Source of the DNA: Echinometra lucunter
Lineage: Eukaryota > Echinodermata > Echinoidea > Camarodonta > Echinometridae
DNA length: 64,000 bases
Direction of reading: 5' to 3'
Assembly (NCBI GenBank): GCA_029962745.1
Contig: CM057171.1
Span: forward strand, 1,702,135 to 1,766,134
Below the pieces are notes generated by a model. It saw only the letters and a program-made list of their open reading frames with translations. It did not search any database and was not told the origin of the DNA. Below, piece after piece: positions 54,945 to 64,000 of this stretch. Position 1 is the first letter of the stretch. Every line of letters begins with the position of its first letter. Position numbers and translations under genes: made by a program.

Positions 54945-57818
54945 TCATTCACTTATTTGAGCTTCTTGTGGGCGATGTATAAGCCCAAATTCGGCCTCGA
55001 AGCAGCCCATTCTTTCTCCATCACCATCATAGATTGAAAATCGGAGCTTGTATGAACCCTGTAGTTTGAAATAATAAGAATGAAAATAACATAATTTGTT
55101 TGTCAAGCTCATGCATAAAGAATACTTTGTGTCATATTGTCATAATGCTGTACTTTCTTTATTTTCCATTTTTAATAAAGGCTTTTCAACTGTTCATTCG
55201 TGATTTTTGTTTTTGGATCTGTTACTGGTGCCGTAGAGGTGCCGTAGCTATAGCCGAGTGGTTGAAGGCGCTTGACTGCAGATGCGAGGATTGGCGGTTC
55301 GATCCCCGGCACAGCACTTATGCCCTTGAGCAAGGCATAAAGTCAGAGAAACTCCCCACTTCCTGGAGAGGCTGTTATCCTCCAAAGTAGACTCATATCG
55401 CTTTCACAACAAGGTACGGTCGCTGGGTACGGTCGCAGAGACCGTACCCAGCGACCGATCGGACGTGATGTCACACCGCCGTCGAAATTTGGTCAGGCCC
55501 TGAGCGATCGGTCGCAGTATAGCTGACCTAGCCGGAAGCCGAAGTAGAGATAGCGCGTGGGCATGTATGGGGGTCATTGCATTTCGATCGGTCGCAGAGA
55601 ACGATGTGCTTTCACATCAAGTTGCATCGGTCGCGATCGGTCGCTGCGTACGATGAAATGCTTTCACACCGTGGTATCATCGGTCCCTGAGTACGGTCTC
55701 TGCGACCGTACCCAGCAACCGTACCTTGGTGTGAAAGCGGTATAAGAACATGGCAATTCATAAACGCCGAGGATCCCAACGCTGAGAGAGACTGTACAAA
55801 GTGAATGGCAACGACTTGTCCGTCTCTGACGCACCCTTTAAAGACTTATATAAAATTGACATCAATTGAATCCCCTTTGAAGATCCCCATTGAATACCAC
55901 TTGGCAATTGGGAGTACATGGAAAGTGAAGCAATAGGTCCCAATTGACCCATTGAAATTGACCCATTAAAAACCAATTGGTCTCATTGCAACCAATTGCC
56001 AAGTGGATCTAATACGTACTCATTGTTTCCCCTTCCATATACTTCCAACGACTTGTCCGTCTCTGACGCACCCTTTAAAGACTTATATAAAATTGACATC
56101 AATTGATGTGGACAGGTCCTCGGGATCGCGCCATCACTCGACTTGACGCGTACAGTGAATTTAGCAGCTGTTTAGGGGAATATAAAAACTTCATAAAAAG
56201 AGTCCAGAATATAGACTACAGGATCCTCGGCGATTACTCAATGCCACGTTCTACTTTCGGGGATTACGGCCTCTCCCGGGTAGTGGGGAGTTTCCCTGAG
56301 ACTGATGTCTCAATTAAAATTAACCCGCATACTACTGAATTCTTCAATGTACATAATTGTATTAAGACCATCACCCAGTTCCCCTACCCAGGGGATCAGT
56401 GTTGATACTGACACCAACTGACACCAACGTGTGCAGATGAGTTGTGTGTGCATGTGTTTGTTTGTTTGTTTTTTTCCAAATATCGGTAATGTGATTGCCG
56501 TAAAGGTTTGAAAGGCGCTTGACTGGAGACTCGAGCATCGGGGGTTCGGTACCTGGCACGGTGGCACGGCACTTACGCCCCTTGAGAAAGGCATTTTGTC
56601 TACATTGCTCTTTGATCTTACATCAAATAAATCGACGTGCCATAGACACATTGATACCAACGTGTGGATGTGCTTTGTTTTGCTTTAAAAAAAGAGTTAT
56701 TGGTCTGATATCTGCCCCCGTTGGTGTGACCAGGTTGTTGTTACCAATAGTTCTTACCTTGATGAGATTTCGAAGAAAACTGCTAGGAAGATCCCTATCT
56801 CTTATATGGATCACGAACGGAACGTCCTCCCTAGACGAGTACGAGCCGGGAATCGGAGGACAGGTACATGTGAACCCGTTGTCGATGATCTCCGATGGAC
56901 ATCCTCTGTAGTCGATGACGTTGTCTATGATGTTGCATAGATCGACACGGCTTGATATCAGAATCGTAAAAGGAAGACAGAAAATATGACATGTACAAGA
57001 TGATAGGTGAGAAGGCACATGCATGCGGAGAAACCTGAGGGGTAAAGGGGCGATTACCTGGCTTTGATTCTCCCGAAGAGGAAAAATGTTTTCTTTACAG
57101 ATTTGGGCACTTTCTCTGTTCGGGAAGGGTATTGAAAAAAGCTATATTATAGTATAATTTTATACAGTGTATTTATTTATTGTTTCAGTGTTCACAACAT
57201 CAGACATGACACTCAGAAAACGAGAAGAATGTTCAAGGTATGCAACAGATGTAAGGAAGAAATACTGATTATAAACATAATTCTGAATTGTATTTGGTTA
57301 GAATGACTTGCTTTTATTGAATTACATAATTAAGTTGTGTTCTGGAATGATTATGAAATCTCTATTCACATAAAGAAAATCAGTAGAGATGGATGGCAGT
57401 CATAATCTTTCTACCTGTAAAGAAACATTCGGGGTGTGTCGACGGCCCACAAAAAATGAAAATCCATATTTTTTCGAACCTTTAATTTGCCTTGTTGGCA
57501 GCTTTGGCTACCCCCCCCCCCCCCCCCCATTGAAGATGGTCGAGTGACGCCCCCTCGGGTTTATGGTTTCATGTTATGTAATTCTAGGTCTCTCTGTCTC
57601 TCACCATAAATTTCCGTCAGGGCAATAAGGCGTTATGTCAAACCATGTATGACCAAACCACCCGAAATCGAAGCGACGAGCCACAGTGATCTCAGCCGTG
57701 ATCGTCTGAGAGATGTCACGAACGATCTCGAGGTCGAGAGCCACTTCTATGGTGCCGGGGACGATGACCGGGTGAGGTGTGACATTGAAGTGATTGAATC
57801 GAACAGTCGTATTCACGT
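54945..57818 (-). CDS. GM2-activator-like ML-domain protein, copy C (5' exon not found)
   Basis: Exons at 57605-57818, 56758-56950 and 54945-55058, phase-matched as in the other copies, with a GT donor after exon 2. Differences include NTTVRF, GTIEVAL and EIVRD in exon 2 and IRDRDLPS in exon 3. The last exon is the same as copy A (AQISE). Cysteines and the CTCPPIPGSYS segment are intact. Homology to copies A and B stops at about 57915, inside the presumed first intron, and unrelated sequence begins. If the missing first exon lies in that region in the other copies, copy C may have lost it. Confidence 0.78.
55232..55397 (+). repeat. tRNA-Leu-derived SINE, copy C
   Basis: A and B boxes intact; copy of 2466-2630. 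Confidence 0.75.
55398..55743. mobile_element. Palindromic MITE rich in CGGTCGC, copy C
   Basis: Same ends and interior as 2631-2976. Confidence 0.7.
55810..56107. repeat. 61-bp direct repeats with CAATTGG module, copy C
   Basis: Same arrangement as at 3043-3340. Confidence 0.55.
56497..56640 (+). repeat. SINE remnant lacking its A box, copy C
   Basis: Shares the A-box deletion with copy B (GTAAAGGTTTGAAAGGCGC). Confidence 0.55.
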
Positions 57819-57918
57819 CTGAGAAAATATCAAGATAAGAGAAGACAAATCAGCTACCATTCGGTGGGCAGTAGCCTGCAGTACGACCGTATGCATGCTC
57901 CGACGACAGGTTTTCTGC

Positions 57919-59285
57919 AGCCAAACCCCAAACGAATTATCTTCAAGGCAGCTTGGGGAACCCCCAGGAACCAAAATTTAATATAACCACTGATATGTAT
58001 GAAAAGAACCTGGAAATCTCATTGGCTGAGATTTGTGAAGCCGCCCGACCGTCACATGACCACTCTGAAGTACTATTCTACGAACTTAAAATGCTGGAAT
58101 TTTCAGCTCTTAACTGCATCGTCAAATAGAAGGCTTTTGACCAAGATTTCGCCCATAATCATGATTAAGATGAATACGTCTAATTTTCATACAAAGTCAT
58201 TGAGGTTTTGAGATATCCAGATTCTTTTTCATACAGATCAGTGAAATGTCACCCTAAACCTCAACCTAAACCTAAGAGTAAAACCTTATTGCAGCCCTGA
58301 TCCTAAAAATTTTGAACACTTGAAGAAATTAAACCCGTGGAGCAATGAACTCTTGCAGCCTATTTGTCCTTTGAGGAAAAGCTTACATTTTGTGAAACAC
58401 TTGTCTTATGCTGTATTCAAATTTCTTTTAAAAGCAGTCTCGCATGCATGGTCAAAGTTTAAAAGTGTAAATTTTGTTTTAAGAGGGTAAGAATAATATG
58501 CATACCGGGTAGAGCACATACAAAAAAGGTCCTTACAGTCACATTTTTCTGGCATATGATTATCTGAATGCGAAGAACTTATGATCACCAAGGCCGTATG
58601 CAAAATTTTTTTCCGGGGGGGGGGGGGGAGGGCAAGGATACGATTTTTTTTCGAAGAAACATGCAAGAGCCTTTTGCATATTTGAAATTGAAATTGTAAG
58701 AATCTTGTGCACACTTTGGGGTGATTTTAGGACAAATTTCAGTAAAAAAAATTAAGGCTTAAATATTTCGGGGGGTGGTGGTGGGGGACTGCCATCTCCC
58801 CCTCCCTCCCCCTCCCGCTGCGTACGGCCATGATGATCACTGCCATGATGGCAGTTTATGACCCAGATGGATCTTGAGTTCTGATTGAGAAAACTGTAGT
58901 ACAAGAGCAACGGCCTTAATTAAGTCACTTTAACTTGTTTACGATGCAGGCAATAAAATAATCACTTAAAACAGAAAAAAGGGTCAACGAACCTATCCTT
59001 AGTGACAAGCATGAATGTGCTTTCTGATATTTTAAGGCTGTACTAAGTAATGGATCCCCTTCCCCTTTTAGAGTCATATTATTGATCACTTTCTTTGTTC
59101 ATACATTTGTTTGTTTGTTTTTATCTACATATTTATTTATCTATTTGTTTGTTTATTCAGTCAGGTTTTATTTTTGATTTGTGACTGGCAGCCAATGGCT
59201 GAATTCCTCAAAATTTACATCTAAGATATACAAAGATACATTCAACATAACTGCTACAACAACATACTAAAATGATCTGTATCAT
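57919..59285. other. Sequence unique to segment 5
   Basis: Replaces the region found in copies A and B after the ML gene. Apart from the MITE at 58589-58832 no gene or family was recognised. Short frames on both strands lack any signature. Confidence 0.45.
58589..58832. mobile_element. 244-bp hAT-type MITE
   Basis: The ends CAAGGCCGTATGCA and TGCGTACGGCCATG are inverted repeats with two mismatches. An exact 8-bp duplication ATGATCAC lies at 58581-58588 and 58833-58840. Poly-G and poly-C runs sit just inside the ends. Confidence 0.8.
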
Positions 59286-59289
59286 CTGT

Positions 59290-59374
59290 AAAATGATGTA
59301 TATTCCATGCAAATTCAGCTTTCGAGCTGCAATATGGTTTTCAAATAAATATCTTTTCAATCAATGAAGAAGAA

Positions 59375-59409
<35 letters not shown>

Positions 59410-59524
59410 AGAAGAAGAAGAAGAAGAAGAAGAAGAAGAAGAAGAAAAAGAAGAAGAAGGAGGAGAAGAAGAAGAAGAAGAAGAAGAAGAAGAAGAAGAA
59501 GAAGAAGAAGAAGAAGAAGAAAAA
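59290..59524 (+). repeat. LINE-like 3' end with very long (GAA)n tail
   Basis: CAGCTTTCGAGCTG hairpin, CAAATAAATATC, then about 155 bp of GAA repeats with a few AAG/GGA interruptions. Confidence 0.6.
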
Positions 59525-59809
59525 GGAGTGTAATGTATGAAATGAAAATAATGACTTGGGTCATAAACCCAAAGCTTCTACAGATATAAAATCATTGTCA
59601 GAGGATTTTCGAAAATTGACCTAAATTAGGCTCTTTTTCTACCCTAATAAGAAGCCGAGAAGAAGAAGAAGAATAAAATGTATGAAATTAAATAATGCAC
59701 TGGGTTAACCCAAAGCTTCCACAAAATTTATTGTGAGAAGATTTTGGAAAATTGACCTCTTTTTCTACCCTGATTTCTTTTTGTAATTGTGTGTCTGCCT
59801 CTCTTAGAT

Positions 59810-60375
59810 CCCCACATTCTCTCTCTCTCTACTTTTCCTTGCTCTTCTTTCTCTCTCTTTCTTTATTCTTTCTCTGTCTCCTTATTTATGACTCTTTTCT
59901 ACTTTGATTCCTCCTCTCATTCTTCCTTCCTTCCTTCTTTCCTTTTCGTTATATCTTCTCTCTCTCTCTTTCCCTATCGATCAATCTGCTTATCTCCCTT
60001 GCCCCTCTTTCTCTCTCTCTCTTTTATGATTTCTTTCTCTATCTCCTTCCCTCTGCCTCTATTTTCCTACTTTGATTCCTGCTCTCATTCTTCCTTCCTT
60101 CCTTTCTTAGTTTTCGTTATATCTTTTATCTTTCTCTTTCTCTTTCTCTCTCTCTCTCTCTTTCTGTCTCTATCGATCAATCTGCTTATCTGCCCTTGCC
60201 CCTCTTTCTCTCTCTCTCTTTTATGATTTCTTTCTCTATCTGCTTCCCTCTGCCTCTTTTTTCCTACTTTGATTCCTGCTCTCATTCTTCCTTCCTTCCT
60301 TTCTTAGTTTTCGTTATATCTTTTATCTTTCTCTTTCTCTCTCTCTCTCTCTCTCTCCCTATTTTTATGTTCATG
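59810..60375. repeat. Pyrimidine-rich tract upstream of TRIM5, internally duplicated
   Basis: The block from CCCTTGCCCCTCTTTCTC to TTCGTTATATCTTTTATC occurs twice in succession (about 59996-60130 and 60190-60330), making this the longest tract in the window. Confidence 0.8.
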
Positions 60376-60540
60376 CACATGCAGAAGAAAGAAAGAAAGA
60401 AAGCTGAAACCTAATTTTACATACTTCATAATGATTATTACCCCCAGCTAGATGTGTAAATCATGCTGCGAGCGAGAGTTAGGAATTTGTAAGGAACTGC
60501 CGTGTGGACCGCCCCAAGAAAAGCTCGCTACGCTACACGA

Positions 60541-60546
60541 TATAAA
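60541..60546 (+). promoter_or_regulatory. TATA-like box upstream of TRIM5
   Basis: TATAAA in CGATATAAACCTC after the conserved AAGAAAAGCTCGCTACGC block. Confidence 0.35.
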
Positions 60547-60571
60547 CCTCAACCCCTTCCCCCCTCCCCCA

Positions 60572-60891
60572 TTTTTGAAAACTTTATCATGTTCTGAAAG
60601 TATTGCGTGGTATTGGGTCCGTGCCAAAAATGAGTCATTGCATTAGAGAAGGAAAAGTGCACTTGGTTTTTCCGGGATCGAAGTACAATGTCATATTTAG
60701 CATATTTAGGAACAAGCTAGCACACCGTTAATGTGATATTCTTCGCACCAATCCCACAAAACCGGGCAATACATTGACTAAGTTGTCGTCTGAATGCTTT
60801 CCTGTCCAAATAGCCCAACACAATTTTAAGTGTAGAAAGCTGAAACTCAGAGCACACTGAGACTCGGATTCAAACAGTATACTTCTGAAAG
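60572..60891 (+). other. Probable 5' UTR exon of TRIM5
   Basis: Ends CTGAAAG|GTATTTAG. The acceptor CAATTTTTAACAG at 61381 gives a 490-base leader intron. Nearly identical to TRIM4. Confidence 0.4.
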
Positions 60892-61391
60892 GTATTTAGT
60901 TATGAAATTATATCTGAGTGATTGATTGCAAGTTGTGAGGCAGGAAACTAGGAGGTTTTTTTAAAATTATGTTCCTGATGCATAAAGCATATTCTTGAAG
61001 TAAACAGTGAATTTTGGATATAATTGTGAATGCAAAATTTCAATTTCACGGAAGCAAGTTAGTCGCTAAACTCTCCTTTGCCACAAGCCGGAAGTACATT
61101 ATTCGTAGCTTTGTTAGGAGTCATTATACGATTTAAACAAAAATAAAAAACAAAAAAACTTTTTTGATGGGGCCACCAGTATTTGCCCCCCCCCCCAAAA
61201 AAAAAAGGAGGGAGAAGGCGAGAACGGTTCCCACACGAAAGACTGAACAATTGGCCTCATGGACATTAACCACTTTTAACTTGAACCAAAATACGATAGT
61301 AACCGTGTAAAGACTCTAGTTCCCGAGACCAACTTTGGTCACTGTACATTTGTCTCATTGTCTCATCTCAATTTTTAACAGCAAGGCTAGT

Positions 61392-63317
61392 ATGGCTTCT
61401 GTTCCTGCAAAGAGTCTGGAATGTGTGATCTGCCAGGAACTCTACGATGAACCTAAACAACTCTCCTGCACACACACCTTTTGTCAAAAATGCTTGGGTG
61501 ATCTCCTTGATTTCAACATCAAAGAAAATCAACTTACCTGTCCTGTTTGCCGTCAGACGACGCCAGTGGAAGATGGCGATGTATCTAAACTTCAAACAAA
61601 CTTTCCTATCAAATCTCTCATAGAAGATGTGAAGTCCTCTGAGCAAATGTGTACCGTCTGTGACCAAGGAGAAAGATCCAAAGCAGTTGCTTACTGTCAA
61701 ACGTGTGGGGTATACATGTGCATTTCTTGCCTGGATGCTCATGGAAAGTTTAAATTGAACAAGAAGCATGAAGTTGTTGACAGCAAAGACATTAAAAGTG
61801 GGATGGTGAAACCGAAGCCGCTGTGTAAGAAACATCCTCGGGAAGAGATGGAATGGGTATGCTCAACCTGCAAGGTTACCATCTGTTTCAGGTGTCGGAT
61901 GCTCCACCACAATGGGCCCAACCATGAGGTTGAAGAGGTAGCAGAGATCCAGAAAGCATTGAAAGATGAAGCCAAGACTCTCCAGAAGGAAGCTGAAGAT
62001 ACTGTACAGGCTATCAAAAACCACATCACAGTGACAAGGGAAGAAAATGTCAAGTCCTGTACCATGCTGGACGAAAAGGTAGGTGATGTTATCACAGCAT
62101 TTGAGGATTCTCTGGAGAACCTTACAAAACAAAAGGACGAGCTTATCAAGAAACTGCATAAGTGCAAAGAGGAAATTGCAGGAAGCTTACAGGACATAGA
62201 AGAATGTGACCTGAAACTGCTCAATGGTATCAATTCTGCCAGCAATTTAATCGCCAAGGGAGCTGCAGGATTCTTGGAAGGAGAGTCTTTGGTTGTGCAT
62301 CAGAGACTATGTACCGAGTTGAGAGAGCTGATGAACAAAGCTGACTGCGATGATAAGATACCAAGAGACATCACTGAACAAGCTGAAAGCATCAAGTTCA
62401 CCAGATCTCAAAGTCAACAAGACCTCATATTGGGAAAACTCATCCTTCCAGGAATGGATAGTGAGGCTGCTTCAGCAAACCTTCCTAGAACCCTTGAGCC
62501 AACTCATGGTGACGAACCGTGGAACTTGAAGAAGATACATTCACTATCCACGTTAGGTAGTGGGGTGTCTGATATGGCACCAACACCAGACGGCAGAATG
62601 GCTGTGTGTTACAATGGACGAGGTGTAGATCTCTTTACCGTTAATGGGCTACAAGATACAGTCTTTAAGACTGAGGGAATAAAGCAAATAAGTTTTTTGT
62701 CAGATGGTAGATGCTCAGTCATTGGCACTGATGGAAAGTTTTCTATGTACTCAGCGAAGTTTGAGAAAGTCCCTAGCCCAGAAGTATGTAAAGCAAACTA
62801 CGTCAGTGTATCATCCAAGGTCAATGAAATATTACTTTGCAGTTCTAATCCAGGAAGGACTATGTGGTCATTGTACACACCAGATAAGAGAGAATTTTCC
62901 CCAGATTTTTACAAAAATCCTTCATATTTTCGTCCACATTCTCTTCCAGTACGTCGTATGAATCATAGACCGTTTTATGTATTTACAAGTTATAATTATT
63001 TACTTTATAATAACAGTAATCAGTATCACATTAAAGTAGTCAACGACAAATTCCAAGAAATCAATGCAGTCCTAATAAAAGGTGATGTTCCAGCCTCAGC
63101 CGTCCTAGAGGATGACAGTATCTTAATTGGATGGGTGAAAGGAGGCAATGTCACAGTGGACCTTTATACCTATCATCTAAGATATGTTAGGACAGTGCTT
63201 CAAGATTTCAAAATCTATCGTGGCTTTTACTTCCTCATAGCAGCATTTTCGACTGGCGAGATCGCAATAAGTGACGATAAACAATTACATGTATTTCGTA
63301 AAGATTACAAAGTGTAA
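61392..63317 (+). CDS. TRIM5: RING/B-box/coiled-coil protein, mosaic of paralogs
   Basis: 641 residues from the conserved MASVPA start, same leader as TRIM4. RING intact (C11-C53). Residues about 76-140, covering B-box 1 and the linker, are unlike any paralog here (VKSSEQMCTVCDQGERSKAV, GKFKLNKKHEVVDSKDIKSG). All metal ligands are kept. From EMEWVCSTCKVTICFRC the sequence equals TRIM1, then from REENVKS it equals TRIM4. In the propeller, YNGRGVDLFTVNGLQDTVFK is closer to TRIM3, and the rest follows TRIM4. The variable patch (about 62790-63100) differs from TRIM4 mainly by amino-acid replacements (SSNPGRTMWSLYTP, SYFRPHSLPV). The 3' flank lacks the 1.3 kb inverted-repeat element. Confidence 0.9.
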   Translation: MASVPAKSLECVICQELYDEPKQLSCTHTFCQKCLGDLLDFNIKENQLTCPVCRQTTPVEDGDVSKLQTNFPIKSLIEDVKSSEQMCTVCDQGERSKAVAYCQTCGVYMCISCLDAHGKFKLNKKHEVVDSKDIKSGMVKPKPLCKKHPREEMEWVCSTCKVTICFRCRMLHHNGPNHEVEEVAEIQKALKDEAKTLQKEAEDTVQAIKNHITVTREENVKSCTMLDEKVGDVITAFEDSLENLTKQKDELIKKLHKCKEEIAGSLQDIEECDLKLLNGINSASNLIAKGAAGFLEGESLVVHQRLCTELRELMNKADCDDKIPRDITEQAESIKFTRSQSQQDLILGKLILPGMDSEAASANLPRTLEPTHGDEPWNLKKIHSLSTLGSGVSDMAPTPDGRMAVCYNGRGVDLFTVNGLQDTVFKTEGIKQISFLSDGRCSVIGTDGKFSMYSAKFEKVPSPEVCKANYVSVSSKVNEILLCSSNPGRTMWSLYTPDKREFSPDFYKNPSYFRPHSLPVRRMNHRPFYVFTSYNYLLYNNSNQYHIKVVNDKFQEINAVLIKGDVPASAVLEDDSILIGWVKGGNVTVDLYTYHLRYVRTVLQDFKIYRGFYFLIAAFSTGEIAISDDKQLHVFRKDYKV

Positions 63318-64000
63318 TTGAAGAAAGGCGTCACATGCAGTATGCGCAATGAATACTCTTAAAGACAATGAACTAATTTTGATTTTAGTCAATTGTGCAT
63401 CCAGACCTTGATGTCAAGAGGGAAAACATATCTCAGCTAATGATGATCCATGGCAAGTAAACCTTTCCTTATAGGCCCTTGTTTGACAAAGGTGTCATTT
63501 AAAGTGAGTTTCTATAAGTAAAAAGATCTTACAATTGAAATAGGAAGAAATTTGCTAAAAATTTGTAGCGTTTATTTCTACATTTTGATATCTATACCAG
63601 GAGGAATAAAATGCTCTGCTTGCTCCTCCTTCTACATAAAGTGTTTATAGTCACAGACTTGTGAAGTAAATTATTACATTAAAGGTATTATGACACTAAG
63701 CTGTAACTAAATGTTGTTGACGTATGGCCTTAGTAATTCTGAAGTGTACTCATAATCTTTATGGGTTTACCGTAATATATTGATGGTGCATTTTCATGTT
63801 TTAGACCTATTATTCATTTGGATATGGATTTGTCCAAATATGTTTACATTCTCTGTTCCTCTACATTAGTCATTGGGAGCATGCGCATTGCAAAATACTA
63901 TCATTATAATGCAAATATTGGAAACACAACATAAATAACAACGTAAAAACAGGCAAAACACATTTTGCACATTTAGAATTATGTCTAGACTATTTATTTA
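63318..64000. other. 3' flank of TRIM5
   Basis: Homologous to the flanks of TRIM1 and TRIM4 but continuous across the point (about 63670-63700) where those carry the 1.3 kb element. No gene recognised to the window end. Confidence 0.5.

Overview
The window is eukaryotic and AT-rich, with no operons or bacterial signals. Coding sequence is sparse and is embedded in young transposons, MITEs, tRNA-derived SINEs, LINE 3' tails and microsatellites. The gene content (intronless TRIM-type RING/B-box genes in an expanded tandem array, plus an MD-2-related lipid-recognition gene) and the repeat style suggest a marine deuterostome invertebrate, most likely an echinoderm such as a sea urchin. That assignment is inference from general character, not from a diagnostic sequence.

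Layout: the window is a tandem array of about five repeats of one ancestral segment of roughly 13 kb. Each segment reads, left to right: an AT-rich satellite; an inverted-repeat element carrying hammerhead-like motifs; a minus-strand gene related to the ganglioside GM2 activator (ML domain); SINEs and LINE tails; a (GAA)n tract; a long pyrimidine-rich tract; a conserved upstream block with a TATA-like box and a probable 5' UTR exon; and a plus-strand TRIM gene. Segment 1 is about 1-11.3 kb (ML copy A, TRIM1). Segment 2 is 11.4-24.8 kb (ML copy B, TRIM2). Segment 3 is 24.8-35.7 kb (only one orphan ML exon, TRIM3). Segment 4 is 35.7-50.1 kb (a decayed ML exon, a triplicated 2.2 kb promoter-bearing block, TRIM4). 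Segment 5 is 50.1-63.4 kb (ML copy C, TRIM5). The right edge enters the 3' flank of TRIM5.

Genes: the five TRIM proteins (632-648 residues) share RING, two B-boxes, a coiled coil and a C-terminal beta-propeller-like region. They are nearly identical except for a patch in the C-terminal domain that varies in both sequence and length, and they look like mosaics of one another, as expected from gene conversion. Three ML genes keep three exons with matching splice phases. Their first exon, which should carry the signal peptide, was not found. The ML and TRIM genes point away from each other, head to head.

How they might work together is inference only. RING/B-box proteins are cytosolic ubiquitin ligases. 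GM2-activator/MD-2-type proteins are secreted or lysosomal lipid binders, some of them used in microbial sensing. A repeatedly duplicated pair with a hypervariable patch on the ligase looks like an innate-immune or self/non-self diversification locus. The remainder of the window records nested insertions whose empty sites can be read from the paralogous segments.
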